DNA from: Hirsutella rhossiliensis
Taxonomy: Eukaryota; Ascomycota; Sordariomycetes; Hypocreales; Ophiocordycipitaceae
DNA: 64,000 nt
Assembly (NCBI RefSeq): GCF_020360975.1
Contig: NW_025408670.1
Span: 2,170,001 to 2,234,000, forward strand
Direction of reading: 5' to 3'
A program made the position numbers and the translations under genes. Below the pieces are notes generated by a model. That model was not told where the DNA came from and made no database searches. It saw only the letters and a list, made by a program, of their open reading frames with translations. Below are positions 48,400 to 60,079 of the stretch, piece by piece (position 1 is the stretch's first letter; every line of letters starts with the position of its first letter).

Positions 48400-48740
48400 C
48401 TAATAAACTAATAGCATTCTAATTAATTATATTAAATCTACCTATAGATTAAATATCGACTACCGCTTTAGATTCTTAGCGCTTAGCCTTGTTAAGGTTA
48501 TTTAAGGAATAAAGGCCCTAATAAACTATCTTAGTACCCTTTATCTTTAGCTAGCGCTTTTAATAGCGGAGCCGCGCTAAACGAGCTAAGGCTTTGTTTA
48601 GGTTAGCTTAAGCTTTTAATATTCGCTCCTTAGTAATTTCTTCTTCTTTATTTAATCGATCGGACTCTAGATTTATTCGGGATACTAGGAAATATATTAG
48701 CTATAAATAAAGAGTAGGATAACGAAGTTACCTATAAGAG
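48400..48740 (-). pseudogene. Antisense frame between integrase and 3' LTR of G1-a
   Basis: Minus-strand frame with RLNKEEEITKERILKA (about 48664-48617), then a coiled-coil-like NLNKALARLARLR (Gln residues lost) and the block SKAVVDI (about 48465-48445). The same frame is present in G1-b (54520-54860, plus strand). I recall similar small Arg/Glu/Leu-rich hypothetical proteins encoded next to fungal Gypsy elements; that is memory, not a search. It may be an accessory protein or an antisense transcript product. Confidence 0.5.
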
Positions 48741-49064
48741 CTAATCGCTACGCTTAATATATCGTAGGAACGACCCCGCTATATATATTTAGTATACTTA
48801 GAAGATTTCTTTAGTATTTTATAGCGGAAGCCGCGCAACGAATAAAAAGAATATAGTATAACGTTAAAACTAAGATAATTAATAGACTTAGCTAAACGAA
48901 TACGCTTAAGGGTCTTATAAGAACGATCCTTTAATACGCGACTAGATATACTATTAGTAGTATATCCTAAGGGATAGAAAGGATAAATAGGGAATATATA
49001 TACGCGCGATAAGGGTATATTTATATACGGCGGCTAAGGTAGTAGTAGGTCTTATAGATAAGAC

Positions 49065-49084
49065 TAAAAGGAGGAGAGACATCG
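49065..49084 (+). promoter_or_regulatory. G1-a polypurine tract
   Basis: AAAAGGAGGAGAGAC followed by ATCG lies directly before the 3' LTR. Its reverse complement stands at the same place in G1-b (54170-54190). Confidence 0.7.
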
Positions 49085-49554
49085 TATTACGACTACGGTT
49101 AGCGGGCCGTAGGAGAGCTAGCTACGTTTACGTAATAAGGCGGCTCGGAATAATAGTCGGGACGAGAAGTTACTTAGGCTTAGCTTACCTAGAGTATACG
49201 TAAGCTAAGTAAGCCTTATATAGATAGATTACTACTTAGGAGCATAGCTTACTAGTAAGTTATAGTAAGCTACGAAGGGGATTATAGCTAAGACTATAAT
49301 CTAAGGATAGTCTCTATAGGTATATATAGCTACCTACTTTTACTCCTTTAAATAGATAGCTCTCTAGCTTTTAATATAGATCTTTATTACGATTCTATCT
49401 TTAATTTTAATTACTTAGTTATAGTCTATAGTCTACGACCTCTAACTTATTACTAACGTAATATACTTATTATTACTTAGACTACGCCTTATTATATCTA
49501 CTAATATAAACCCCTTAATAGGTTTATCCCTTAGGAATAATACCGGTCGTTATA
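49085..49554 (+). repeat. G1-a 3' LTR (470 bp)
   Basis: Starts TATTACGAC and ends GTCGTTATA, imperfect inverted ends. Same length as both LTRs of G1-b. Confidence 0.9.
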
Positions 49555-50603
49555 TTTAGCCTTAAATTAAGTGCGCTTTTTTATAAGAGCGCGACCGCCT
49601 TATACCGCTACTTAAGTACCCTTATCTCTAGCGCCGCCGTTCTTAGGTTAATTAGTAAAAGAGTTAGATTATAGCTATCTCTATTATTACTATTATTATT
49701 ATCTTAGCCTTTATTTAGCTAAGCGTTAGAATAATCTTAGCCCTTATTTAGCTAGGCCTTATCGTTAATATTAGCCTATTTATTTTAAGGAGTAGCCTAA
49801 GCGATAATCTCTTATTAGCTAGAGCTGCCTTATTAAGATAGAGTAGCTAGGTTATCGGTACTTACTTAAGAGCGCTTAGGTACGATCTCCTCGCTAGTAT
49901 TAGTATTGCTAATAAGGGTAATAGACTTATAAGTTTCCTAGCTTATAAATATAAGCTTATTAATAGTTAGAGTTAGGGTATTTAATAGGGTAATAAGGGT
50001 ATAACCCTCGCTAACGTTAGGTCCTAGACTAAAAGTCTCCTAAGACTAGGATTCCCTTATACTTTTCTTAGCTTTCTTTACTAAAGGGAAACTAGCATTA
50101 CTATAAGACTTTTAAGCTAATCGCTTACGCTTTAAGGGTAAACCTACCGCTACTTACTCCTATATATAGCGTAGGAAATTAACGTTATAGTTCTTTATCT
50201 TCTTTAGCGTAGAAAGTATTATTATTAATAAATCGTTAATAAAAAGTAATATATTAAAAAAAAGTATAAAAGATTAATAAAAAAGGTATAAAACTCTATA
50301 GTAATTATAAGCGGAAGAGTTTAAGAAAAAAAGAAGATAAAAGAAGTAAGAGATATATATATACGCTCTTTATATTATAGTTACGCGGTTAATATATAGG
50401 CGATACTATAACGGTTACTTAGTAGTAACTACTAGTATAATAACTATTAACGATATAGAGTATAAACTAATATATACTTATATAAGCGTTTATATATAAT
50501 ATATAACCGAAACTACCTTTTTTTTAATAGAATATATATAGTATAGCGAAAGTAATATATATTTAAGATATAGCTAAGATATTTATATAAGAGGGGAGAT
50601 AAT
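49555..50603 (+). other. G2 3' region between G1-a and the G2 3' LTR
   Basis: Holds a minus-strand frame at 49560-50215. The rest, 50216-50603, is AT-rich without a readable frame. A purine-rich AAGAGGGGAGATAAT run at 50589-50603 before the LTR is a probable polypurine tract of G2. Confidence 0.55.
49560..50215 (-). pseudogene. Antisense Ser/Gln/Asn-rich frame in the G2 3' region
   Basis: Minus-strand frame of about 215 codons: a basic start (KKAKKSIRES near 50080), a Ser/Thr/Gln/Asn-rich middle with a short internal repeat of LNKGQD type (49690-49770), and a helical end (LLINLRTAALEIRVLKQRY with its Gln lost, about 49665-49610). It is cut by the G1-a LTR. Its place between pol and the 3' LTR, opposite to pol, mirrors the antisense frame of G1. 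No domain recognised; a captured host segment is also possible. Confidence 0.4.
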
Positions 50604-50860
50604 TATAAGAGTACTACTAAGAGGTATAGGCTAATAAAGCACTTAGGTATATAGTACTAATATATTAATAGGGTATTAGTAGGGAATTATACTAACCCTA
50701 CTTATATATTATAGACTACTTACTATTTTAATAAAAGAGGAAAAATCCCTCTTCTTATAAGCTTTAGTCTTATAATAAGGAGAATATAATATATATAGTA
50801 TAGTACCTCTAGCTTTCTCTACTACCTAACTAATCGTACTATAATATATATTCCCTTATA
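50604..50860 (+). repeat. G2 3' LTR (257 bp)
   Basis: Starts TATAAGAGTAC and ends TTCCCTTATA, followed by CTTTA. Pairs with 35753-36009. Confidence 0.88.
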
Positions 50861-50865
50861 CTTTA

Positions 50866-52205
50866 ATAAATAAGAAAGTAAGTAATAAGATAGTTATAAT
50901 AAGATATTTTTTAACTTTAAAAGCTTTAACTTTAAATTTTATAACCTTATAATCTATAAGTATACTATATTTAAAGACGCTAGCTATTAAAGGGGATTAT
51001 TTAATCTTATTATTAGTAATACTAAAAGAATTAAGGTAGATATTAATAAGATTACTAATAAACTTAAAGATATACTTACTAAAAGCTAAGATAACCTTAT
51101 AAGAAGACTCTATTAACTATAAATCCTACTTACTAGTAAATTTAATAGTAAAAATATAACTAAATATATTAAAAAGTTTAAATAAAAGATATATATTAAC
51201 TATATTTATAATAAGGATAAAATAAACTAGCTTAAAGTCTATATCTCTTTTATATAAGCCCTTACTATTAAAATTCTTATAAATAGACTTACTTAAGAAG
51301 AAGTAAAAAAGAAACTCCTTTAATACTACTATATATATAATATTAAATAACTAGAAACTATTAATAACCGCTTAAACTATTATAATATTAAAAAGCTTAA
51401 GACTATTATAAAAGTTATAAAATAGCTTAGCCTTTACTTATACTTATAGTATAACGTATAACTTAATAGCTAAGAAGATTCTATAGTTTAGTTATACTTT
51501 ATTTACTATATAATACTAATAGAACTTATTATTAATTATATAAAGAGAAATAAGAAGATATTTAAAGTTATCTTAAAACTTTTATATAAAAGCGTTATCT
51601 ATATAATTAATAACTACTAAGTACCTTACTAAGATATTAAGTAATAAGATATAGTATTTAAAGTTTATAATTAAAAGCTTAAGAACTTAAAGAAAGATTA
51701 GCTTTTTAAGGAAATTAATAAAGTAATAAAGGAAGCTAAATTTAATAAAAGTAAAGAAAAACTTCTTAAAGAGTTAAAGAAAATAGATAAGATACTTAGA
51801 TAGCTTATAAAAGAGATCTTATACTTAATAAAAGCCTTTAAAGATATAAAGATTAACCTTACTCGCTAGTAAGAGTAGATATATAACTAGCTTAATAGGG
51901 AATAAAAATATATTAATAGTAAAAGCTACTTTTTAAGTTATAAATAAAGACGTAGTATAAATGCTATTAAACCTTACTACTTATTTAATTAATATATATA
52001 GTTTTAGGTTAATACTTTTAACTAGCTAAGGAGATATTTTTATTATAGTAAAGAAAGATACTATCTTAATAAGTATAAGGTATACTCTTAGGACTATAAG
52101 ATAGGATTTATAATATATAAAGTAGTAAATAAGACTTTTTACCTTAAAAGAAAGATAGTAAAAGCGTAATTCCCTTAGTACTTACTAATAAGTTCTTTTA
52201 AATAA
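50866..52205 (+). pseudogene. Y: forward Gag-like relic, main part with zinc-knuckle remnant
   Basis: Continuation of 35000-35752 beyond G2. Long Lys/Leu/Ile/Gln-rich helical frame: NKLKDILTKSQDNLI-like (about 51056-51100), LTQEEVKKKLLQ-like (about 51290-51325), and a strongly Lys-rich coiled part (51690-51830). A CCHC remnant RYFYYSKERYYLNKYK lies at 52032-52079 (CFxCxxxGHxxxxC with Cys TGT/TGC now TAT/TAC). It resembles Gag proteins of LTR retroelements, but no pol follows; LINE-A' begins at about 52315. Class and strand mates unknown. Confidence 0.55.
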
Positions 52206-52314
52206 GTATATATATTTAAAAGCTTATTATATACTAAGTAGATATATAGCTAGACTCCTTTATATTACTATATATAAATATATTTAAGCTATAGTTATAC
52301 TATCTTACTTAAAT

Positions 52315-53670
52315 ATTTTTTTAAAAAAGCTTCTTATAAAACTAATATATACTTATAATAAGTATATATTATAACTAAAATATTAACTAATACTAAGAAT
52401 TAATTTAGTAGTATTAGTTACTATTAATAATAATACTATACTAAGGCTAAGAGGTATATAAATATAATAGTAGCCCTTAATATACTAAGCTTAACTAAAT
52501 TATATAGTATAAAGAAACGCTGCTTAAATTAATATACCTTAATAACGTAAGTAAATAAACTTAAAGTAGTAATATAATACTTAGTTAAGCGCTAAGCTAC
52601 CTTATAAAAGAAGTAATATATAATAAACTTATAGGCTTTATCTTAAGTATATAGTTTAGTAAAGTATAAGTAATAATTAAATAGCTTTTTAAGGTAAAAA
52701 GTCGCGCTAGTAGTATATTATTAATAGTACTTTATATAGATAAGAGCTTAAAGATAATAATCTAAGAAGTAATTAAGAAGGTAGTTAAAAAAGAACTTTA
52801 CCTAAGTATTACTTTAGGCCTAGGGGGCTTAAAGTAAACCTAGGCTATAATTATAGCTAAGATTAAAAGACTAACTTAATATAAAGCTATATTAAAGTAG
52901 GTCCTATTATATTATAAATAAGAGATTATTATAGTCCTTATTAAAGCACTACTTAAAATCCTAAGCTATAAACTAAAGGATATAGTAAAGGCGGAAAATA
53001 TAGCCTTAAAGGCTATATATACTATAGTAATAAAGCGCCTTTAAAGTAGAGATATTATAGTTATATTTAATACCTTAGTAAGAGCTTATTAAAGGAGCTA
53101 AGGCTAACTTAAAGCTATATTTAAGCTAAAGGCTATAATTACTTACTATATATATATAATAGTTACTAAGAACGTCCTTTTAAGGGTAGTAATAGTAAAT
53201 AAAGAGCGATTACTTTATAAGATTATAAAGGTAAATAAAGTTAAGGTCCTTTAAGCTTAAGTACTTTACCCTTAATTTAAAATATTAATAGTAATAACTA
53301 TACTTATTAAGGTTAAGATATTAAAGGAAGCTAATAAGCTTTATAACCTAAGCTTAGTCTTTAAAGTATAAATCTTTTAATATAAACCTTATAATAAGTC
53401 GGTTTAATTATAAAGGTACTATAATTACTATAAGTATAGCTATATTACTAAGTAGTATATATTAATATAACTTTATAGCTAATATAAGAGTATAATATAT
53501 AATAAAAGGGAGGATAAATATAAGGCTAAGAAGGGTAAAATCCCTTATAACTATATTTTATATTAAAAGGACTACTTATTATAGACTTAAACTTACCTTA
53601 TAGTAAATAAAGCCTAGGAAAAGGTAAGGGAAAACTACTTATAAAGACCTTAATTATTATATACTAGTCT
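52315..53670 (+). mobile_element. LINE-A': 5' part of a LINE of the LINE-B family, with ORF1 relic
   Basis: Co-linear with LINE-B 26178-27540: the A-rich start (AAAAAAGCTTCTTATAAAAC), 5' UTR and ORF1 with knuckle remnants (about 53410-53450) and the Lys-rich stretch (about 53500-53545). More RIP-mutated than LINE-B. Similarity stops at about 53670, well before ORF2. A LINE copy that keeps its 5' end and lacks its 3' end is not explained by normal 5' truncation, so a later deletion or rearrangement is likely. Confidence 0.82.
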
Positions 53671-53694
53671 CTTAATATAAGGCTAGTACTTTAA

Positions 53695-53699
53695 CCTAG
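53695..53699. repeat. Target-site duplication of G1-b (CCTAG), left copy
   Basis: CCTAG at 53695-53699 and 61530-61534 flanks the two LTRs of G1-b exactly. Confidence 0.9.
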
Positions 53700-54169
53700 T
53701 ATAATAACTAGTATTATTCCTAAGGGATAAACCTATTAAGGGGTTTATATTAGTAGATATAATAAGGCGTGGTCTAAGTAATAATAAGTATATTACGTTA
53801 GTAATAAGTTAGAGGTTATAGACTATAGACTATAACTAGGTAATTAGAATTAAAGATAGAATTATAATAAAGATCTATATTAAAAGCTAGAGAGCTATTT
53901 ATCTAAAGGAGTAAAAGTAGGTAGCTATATATACCTATAGAGACTATCCTTAGATTATAGTTTAAGCCGTAATCCCCTTTATAGCTTACTATAGCTTACT
54001 TATAAGCTATACTCCTAAGTAGTAATCTATTTATATAAGGTTTACTTAGCTTATATACGCTTTAAGTAAGCTAAGCCTAAGTAACTTCTTATCCTAACTA
54101 TTATTCTAAGCTGCCTTATTATATAAATATAGCTAGCTCTCTTAAAGCCCGCTAACTATAGTCGTAATA
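53700..54169 (-). repeat. G1-b 3' LTR (470 bp)
   Basis: On the forward strand it runs from TATAATAAC to GTCGTAATA. Same length as 61060-61529 and 49085-49554. The reversed polypurine tract follows at 54170-54190. Confidence 0.92.
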
Positions 54170-54519
54170 TAATATCTCCCTTCCTTTTAGTCTTATTTAT
54201 AAGACCTACTACTACCTTAGCCGCCGTATATAAATATACCCTTATCGCGCGTATATATATTCCTTATTTTATCCTTTCTATCCCTTAGGATATACTACTA
54301 ATAGTATATCTAGTCGCGTATTAAAGGGTCGTTCTTATAAGACCTTTAAGCGTATTTATTTAGCTAAGTTTATTAATTATCTTAGTTTCGACGTTATACT
54401 ATATTCTTTCTATTTATCGCGCGGCTTCCGCTATAAAATACTAAAGAAATCTTCTAAGTATACTAAATATATATAGCGGGGTCGTTTTTATAATACGTTA
54501 AGCGTAGCGATTAGCTCCT

Positions 54520-54860
54520 ATAAGTAACTTCGTTATCCTACCTATTATTTATAGCTAATATATTTCCTAGTATCCTAAATAAATCTAAAGTCCGATCGAT
54601 TAAATAAAAAAGAAGAAATTACTAAGGAGTAAATATTAAAAGCTTAAGCTAACCTAAACGAAGCCTTAGCTTATTTAGCGCGGCTTTACTATTAAAAGCG
54701 CTAGCTAAAGATAAAAGGTACTAAGATAGTCTATTAGTGCCTTTATTTCTTAAATAACCTTAACGAGGCTAAGCGCTAAGAATCTAAAGCGGTAGTCGAT
54801 ATTTAGTCTATAAGTAGATTTAATATAATTAATTAAAATACTATTAGTTTATTAGGTAAT
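54520..54860 (+). pseudogene. Antisense frame between integrase and 3' LTR of G1-b
   Basis: Plus-strand counterpart of 48400-48740: SIK-KRRN/NKKEEIT-type start (about 54595-54620), helical Leu/Ala/Arg-rich middle, and the end block SKAVVDI (about 54783-54805). Opposite in orientation to the pol of its element. Conserved position and spacing in both copies. Confidence 0.5.
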
Positions 54861-54869
54861 TTTATAATA

Positions 54870-57800
54870 CCTAAGGTAGATTTTACTAGTATAACTATTA
54901 AAGTAAAGAACTATAGTAGGTTAAATACTTAAGTAGTTCCTAGGTATTTTCTTTTAGTCTATATCCCTTTTACTTAATAAAGTATTCTTATTACTAACCT
55001 TATTTTCTTATATTTAGTATTTATTCTACTTTATATTCTTAATTATTATTAACGTTAATTTTTTCTTATAGTTTAGCGTTTCGTAGTACTAGTTTTAATA
55101 ATAAGATATAAAATATTAAGTATATCTATATTATTATTAGTAGTAAAAGTTTATAGTTAACTTTTAAAATAGCTTTCTTAACCTTAAACGGTCTAAGTTT
55201 CTTAAAATCTAATTTATTACTTAGTTATTTTATTTTAATATTTCGTTATATAAGGTAGACTATATCTCCCTCTTAAAAGATTAGTCCCTATAATCTTTTC
55301 TAATTATAGTAAGTAGATATTCGTTCTTTAATAAATTAAAGTTCTTATTATATTTCTTTATATAATTTCTATAGCTAATCTACTTATAGTATCGCTCGTT
55401 CTACTTATAGTCCTTATTAAGTAACCTTAAATACTTTTAGGTTATATTTATAATTAGTATATATTAGTAAGAGCTTAGTTATTTCTATAACTAAGCTATT
55501 ATAAGCTAGTTATACTATTAGTAGCTATTTAACTTAATTATTTTATTTATAGCTAATATAATATTATAAATATTATTTAAGCGTTTAATTAAGTCGTTTT
55601 ATTTATTTATTTATTTATAGGTAATAAGCTATACTAAGCTTATATTTCGTCCTTAATTATACTATAAGAGCTTACTAAAACTTAGCTATAAATATACTTC
55701 CTTTATTAAAGATAATCTTATTTAATAGTCTATAATTACTAATAGTTATTTATAGGAATATATATACTAGCTCTTTTATATTAATTACTTCTTTATATAG
55801 TAAAAAGTATCTATACTTTATTAACTAGTTAGTAATAATAAATATACTATTATACTTAACGTTAGTTATAGGTTCTTTTAAAGTAGTAGCTTTATAATAT
55901 AGTTAAAAGCTATTAAATCCTATAGTTTCTCTAGCACTAATAGCGGTTATAATTCTCTATATAGTTTATATTATTTAGCTTTACTTTATACGTAAAGTTT
56001 ATATTCTTTAATAACTTATTATACTACTTCTTTAAGCTATAAGAAGTTATATTATCGTTTAATCTATTTTATTATTCTTTAGATTCCTTAGTATCTATAT
56101 ATTAGATATTTATATATATCTTATATAACTTTATCTTATAATTCTAATAGTATTTAGATTTTATTTTTATATATTAGAACTTCTAAATATACTAAATCGT
56201 ATTTATTTAATACTTTATATTCTTTTATTTATTTTAGGATCTTTTAATATATTAAGTTATTAGGTTATACTTTAAATATTATATTTAGCTATTATTACTA
56301 GTAGTTTTTATTTTTATTGATTTCTAGGAGCTATCCTTTTATTATAGGTGCTCCTATATTATAGTTACTTTATCGACTAAGGGTATTAGCTCGACCGTTT
56401 TTTATTCCTTTTTTATAGATTATTTTATAGTCGAATTCTAATAGATATTCGGCTAATTAGATCTATTATCTATTTAACTATTACGTCGTTATAAAATATA
56501 AGATATTCTTATAGTCTATATAGACCTTAACTTTATATTTACTTCGAAGAAGGTAGTATTAAAATTCCTTAAAAGCTTAAATAATTATAAGGAATTCTTT
56601 ATTATAGATAGGGTAATTAAGTTCTATACTATATAGCTTCTTTAAGTAAAATATAATTAGTCGTAGTCTTTCTTTATTATCCTTTTATTTAATTTATATT
56701 CTTAAAGTAAAGTTTAATATATCGGTTTTAAGTTCGATTAAATATTTTAAATTAAAGGTAGTTAAGACTAGTTCTTATATAATTATAGTCTTAATATATT
56801 TAAAAGCTTTATTAGCTTTATCGTCCTATATAAATTCTTTTTCCTTCTTTATTAAGTTATATAATAATACTATAATCTTTTTAAAATCTTTAATAAATTA
56901 TTAGTAGTAATTTATAAATCCTAGGAAACTTTATATATCCTTAACGTTCTTTAATATTAACTATTCTTTAACTAAGTTAATCTTATCTTATTATATTTAT
57001 ATCTCTCTTAGTAAGATTATATATTTAAGGAAGTCTACTTCTTATATATAGAACTTACTTTTCTTTAATTTAACTAGTAACTTTATATTTTAAAGTACGC
57101 GGAGTACTTTATAGATATATTCCTTATATTCTTTTAAAGTATCTAAGAAAATTAAGATATTATCTAAGTATACTACTATAAAGATATCTAAGTATTCGCA
57201 TAGGATATTATTAATTATCTATTAAAAGGTAGCTAGTATATTTATAAGTCTAAATAGTATTACTAAATATTTAAATAGTTTAAATTTCGTTCTAAAAGCT
57301 ATTATCTATTTATATCTCTTTTTTATATATATTAAGTTATAAGCGCCTTTAAGATTAAGGGCTATAAACTATTTTCTACTATATAATTAATCTTATAGTT
57401 CCGATATAAGTAGTAATAGTATTTAGTCCTTTATTATAATATCGTTTAAGCGTCTATAGTTAATAACTAGTTATAGCTTACCGTTTTTCTTTAAAATAAA
57501 TATAACTAAGTAGCTTACTTTAAATATTAACGTTTATATATATCCCTTTTATAGATTCTTATTAAGGTAGTTATATAGCGTTTATAGTTACTTTTTATTT
57601 AAGTTATAGATCTTATAGAACGTCGGCGTTATTTTATCCTTAAGATAAATTTTATAGTCTTATTAGCTATATTCTAGTAACCCTATCTTAAGTTCTTTTT
57701 TAAAGAGTTTATTATATTTCTAGTATTCCTAAGGGATATTCTTTATTCTATCTTATAAGCTTTATTCTTTCTTTTAAGAGCTAGTTTCTCTTAACTTAAG

Positions 57801-58480
57801 CTCTTTATTAATTTATTTAAGGTCTTTCCTTAAAGTAATATTAACTCTTTAAATCTTTATATTATATCCGTTATTTTATTTATATTAGATACTAAATTAT
57901 ATAGCTATATCGGTTAGTATATAGGTCTTATTAATCGATTTTATTATATTTATTAATTTAGTTATTATTTTTATTTATATCGCTAAAGCCTATAATAATT
58001 TACTTAAATAGTTATCCCTTTTATCCTATTTAGTAGCTAAATTATCGTAAAATTTTACTTTCTCTTAAATCTACTAGTCCTAGAAACTTATATTTTTATT
58101 CTAATATAGCTATCTAGTTTTCTAGTTTATTAGTAGATTACTCTCTTATAGCTATAGAAGCCTTAATATAAGGTCGTATTCTTTAATATCTATAATATTA
58201 AAGTTAACTCGTTTATTATAGCCCTAGATATTAATATTAAGGTAATTAATCTCTATATTAATAATTTTATTATTATAGTTAAAGGCCTCTCCTTTAATAT
58301 TTATAAGTTTATATAGATCTATCTTATATCTTTATATAAGTTAGTAACTATTAATAACTTTAAGTAAAACGTAATTACCTATCGCGCTATAGTCTAAAAG
58401 TATATATATATAATATCCCGCGATTTAGATATCTAATACTATTTAGTTACTATAGCTTACTATTACTATATATAGGGTTC
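54870..58480 (-). pseudogene. G1-b Pol relic: protease, RT, RNase H, integrase, chromodomain
   Basis: Minus strand, right to left. Protease motif DYSAIGNYV at about 58395-58366 (DxGAxxNF type). An IYLKDKI...FYKIYNLN linker at about 57650-57600 sits just before RT. The catalytic loop VVYLDNILIF is at 57177-57148. RNase H runs to about 56330, integrase from about 56300 to 55280 and the chromodomain to about 54900. All domains match G1-a position by position. Stops only TAA/TAG. Confidence 0.9.
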
Positions 58481-60079
58481 TTAGATCTTATTATATTATA
58501 TTAGTCTATAGCCCTTTTATAGATAGTATACCTCGTTTTTTACTTAGTCCTTATTTATTTTATTTAAGTATTCTTCTTTTATTTATTATTAATATTATTT
58601 CTTTATATTTTTATCGCGTAGTATTATATTAAGGCTTAAGAGACTAATTTCTTATAGCTAATTAAAGATTTCTTATTTCTTAACGCTATATTATTTATAT
58701 TATACTACTTTATAGTTAATTATATACTATACTTTATAATTTTATTTATTTTTATACTAAAGGTTAAGTTTTTATTTAATATCTTTTTATTTTTTACGTA
58801 GTATTTCTATATTAATTTTTCCTTAGTTAAATATAGCTTATAGCCTTTATATATATTACTAATAATCTTTTAGTATATTATTATATCGTTTATACTATAC
58901 TTATACTTTTTTATATTTATAAACTCTATAGTTTAGGTATATATATTCGTTATAATCTTCTTTATTATATTTAACTTATTATATAAGTCTTTAAAAGATT
59001 AAGGGTTTAGATACTTTAAAGTAAGTAGCGCTATACTATTCCTTTATTTTAGCGTATTTATAGATTTTATATATCTTTAAAAGATATCTTATTAATAATC
59101 TATAATTATCGCGGTATTTAAGTAGTATACTATAATTAAGTTTTAATAATATAACTTAATCGTTTAAGTAGTATTAATCGATTTTCTAGTAGTTTAGTTC
59201 TATACTTAAGTAGGGTTTTAAAAGTACTTATCCTTTAAACCTAACTAAGAAAGTATTATATTATACCTTTATCTAAAAGTATATTATATAATCTAGGTAA
59301 ACGTATAATATCTATAAAATATACTTATAGTACTTATAAGTAAGTAGTATTTATAGATTATCTTTAAATTCTCCTTATAGTTACTATTCTTATTATAAAG
59401 CTATAAAGGTATCGACTATAGCGATAGCTATAGTATAGTCTCCTTTATATAATACTAGTTAATATCGAATTAATATAGCTTATTAGTTTTCTATAAGAAT
59501 TTAAGGCGTTTATTAGGTTTTAATTTTAAGTATTTCTTTAAATTCTTTAAAGTATAAAGTATATTCTTTAATTATAGTATTCTCCCTTAGTAGCGAGGGT
59601 AGTTATATAAGTTTATTCTTATTTTTTATTTCTCTAAGTATTTCTTATTCTTTAAAGCTTATATTATTAATACTTTATTATTCCTCCTTAATTTAGTATC
59701 TAAGTTTCGTAAGTATAAGGGCTATATCTATATCTTCTTTATTATATTATTTATAGACTACTTATTATTATTATTAATTTTTATTTTATATATCTTCTTA
59801 GAATCGTTTACTATTCTTCTTAATCTAGTCTTAAGAGACTCCTTTAAGATAGGGATATTCTAGTTCTATAAATTTAACTTATTTCTATATTTTAAGATCC
59901 CTTTATTATATTATTATAAGGGTTTTCCTTAATAGCTTTAGGAACTATCTAGTACTATTTATATTAATTAAGTATACTATATTTTTATCGTTATAGTATA
60001 TAGTCTAACTAAGGAGTTTATACTTTAGTTCCTATCTATTAATAGCGTTTAGGTATTTCTTACTTTCTAAGGCTAGTAC
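58481..60079 (-). pseudogene. G1-b Gag-Pol linker region
   Basis: About 1.6 kb between the Gag knuckle and the protease motif. The minus-strand frame is readable in parts, being rich in Lys, Asn, Tyr and lost Gln codons, but I recognise no domain. It probably belongs to the same polyprotein. Confidence 0.55.

Larger units (their letters stand above)
45590..49554 (+). mobile_element. G1-a: 5'-truncated Gypsy chromovirus
   Basis: Matches the reverse complement of 53700 to about 57630 in G1-b: RT, RNase H, integrase, chromodomain, antisense frame, polypurine tract and 3' LTR. 5' LTR, gag and protease are missing. The left junction falls in a stretch (AGCTAATAAGACTA) that G1-b also has at the equivalent place, so recombination with G2 at microhomology is likely. 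The base pairs after the 3' LTR are TTTAG; no matching left TSD exists. Confidence 0.88.
35753..50860 (+). mobile_element. G2: Gypsy (Ty3/gypsy) element expanded by nested insertions
   Basis: Defined by two 257-bp LTRs and the TSD CTTTA. Own sequence: 5' LTR, gag (to 37218), protease/RT/RNase H (43539 to about 45590), a 3' region (49555-50603) and the 3' LTR. Nested in it are the Copia element C3 (37219-43538) and the truncated chromovirus G1-a (about 45590-49554). G2's own integrase is missing, apparently replaced by G1-a. It inserted into relic Y. Confidence 0.83.

Noticed and set aside
24553..52314. All sequence outside the nested elements in this block read as one host transposon
   Set aside because: 24553-26169 and 34066-34700 code on the minus strand (Copia integrase and RT entry), while 35000-35752 and 50866-52205 code on the plus strand (Gag-like). 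They are two relics, K3 and Y.
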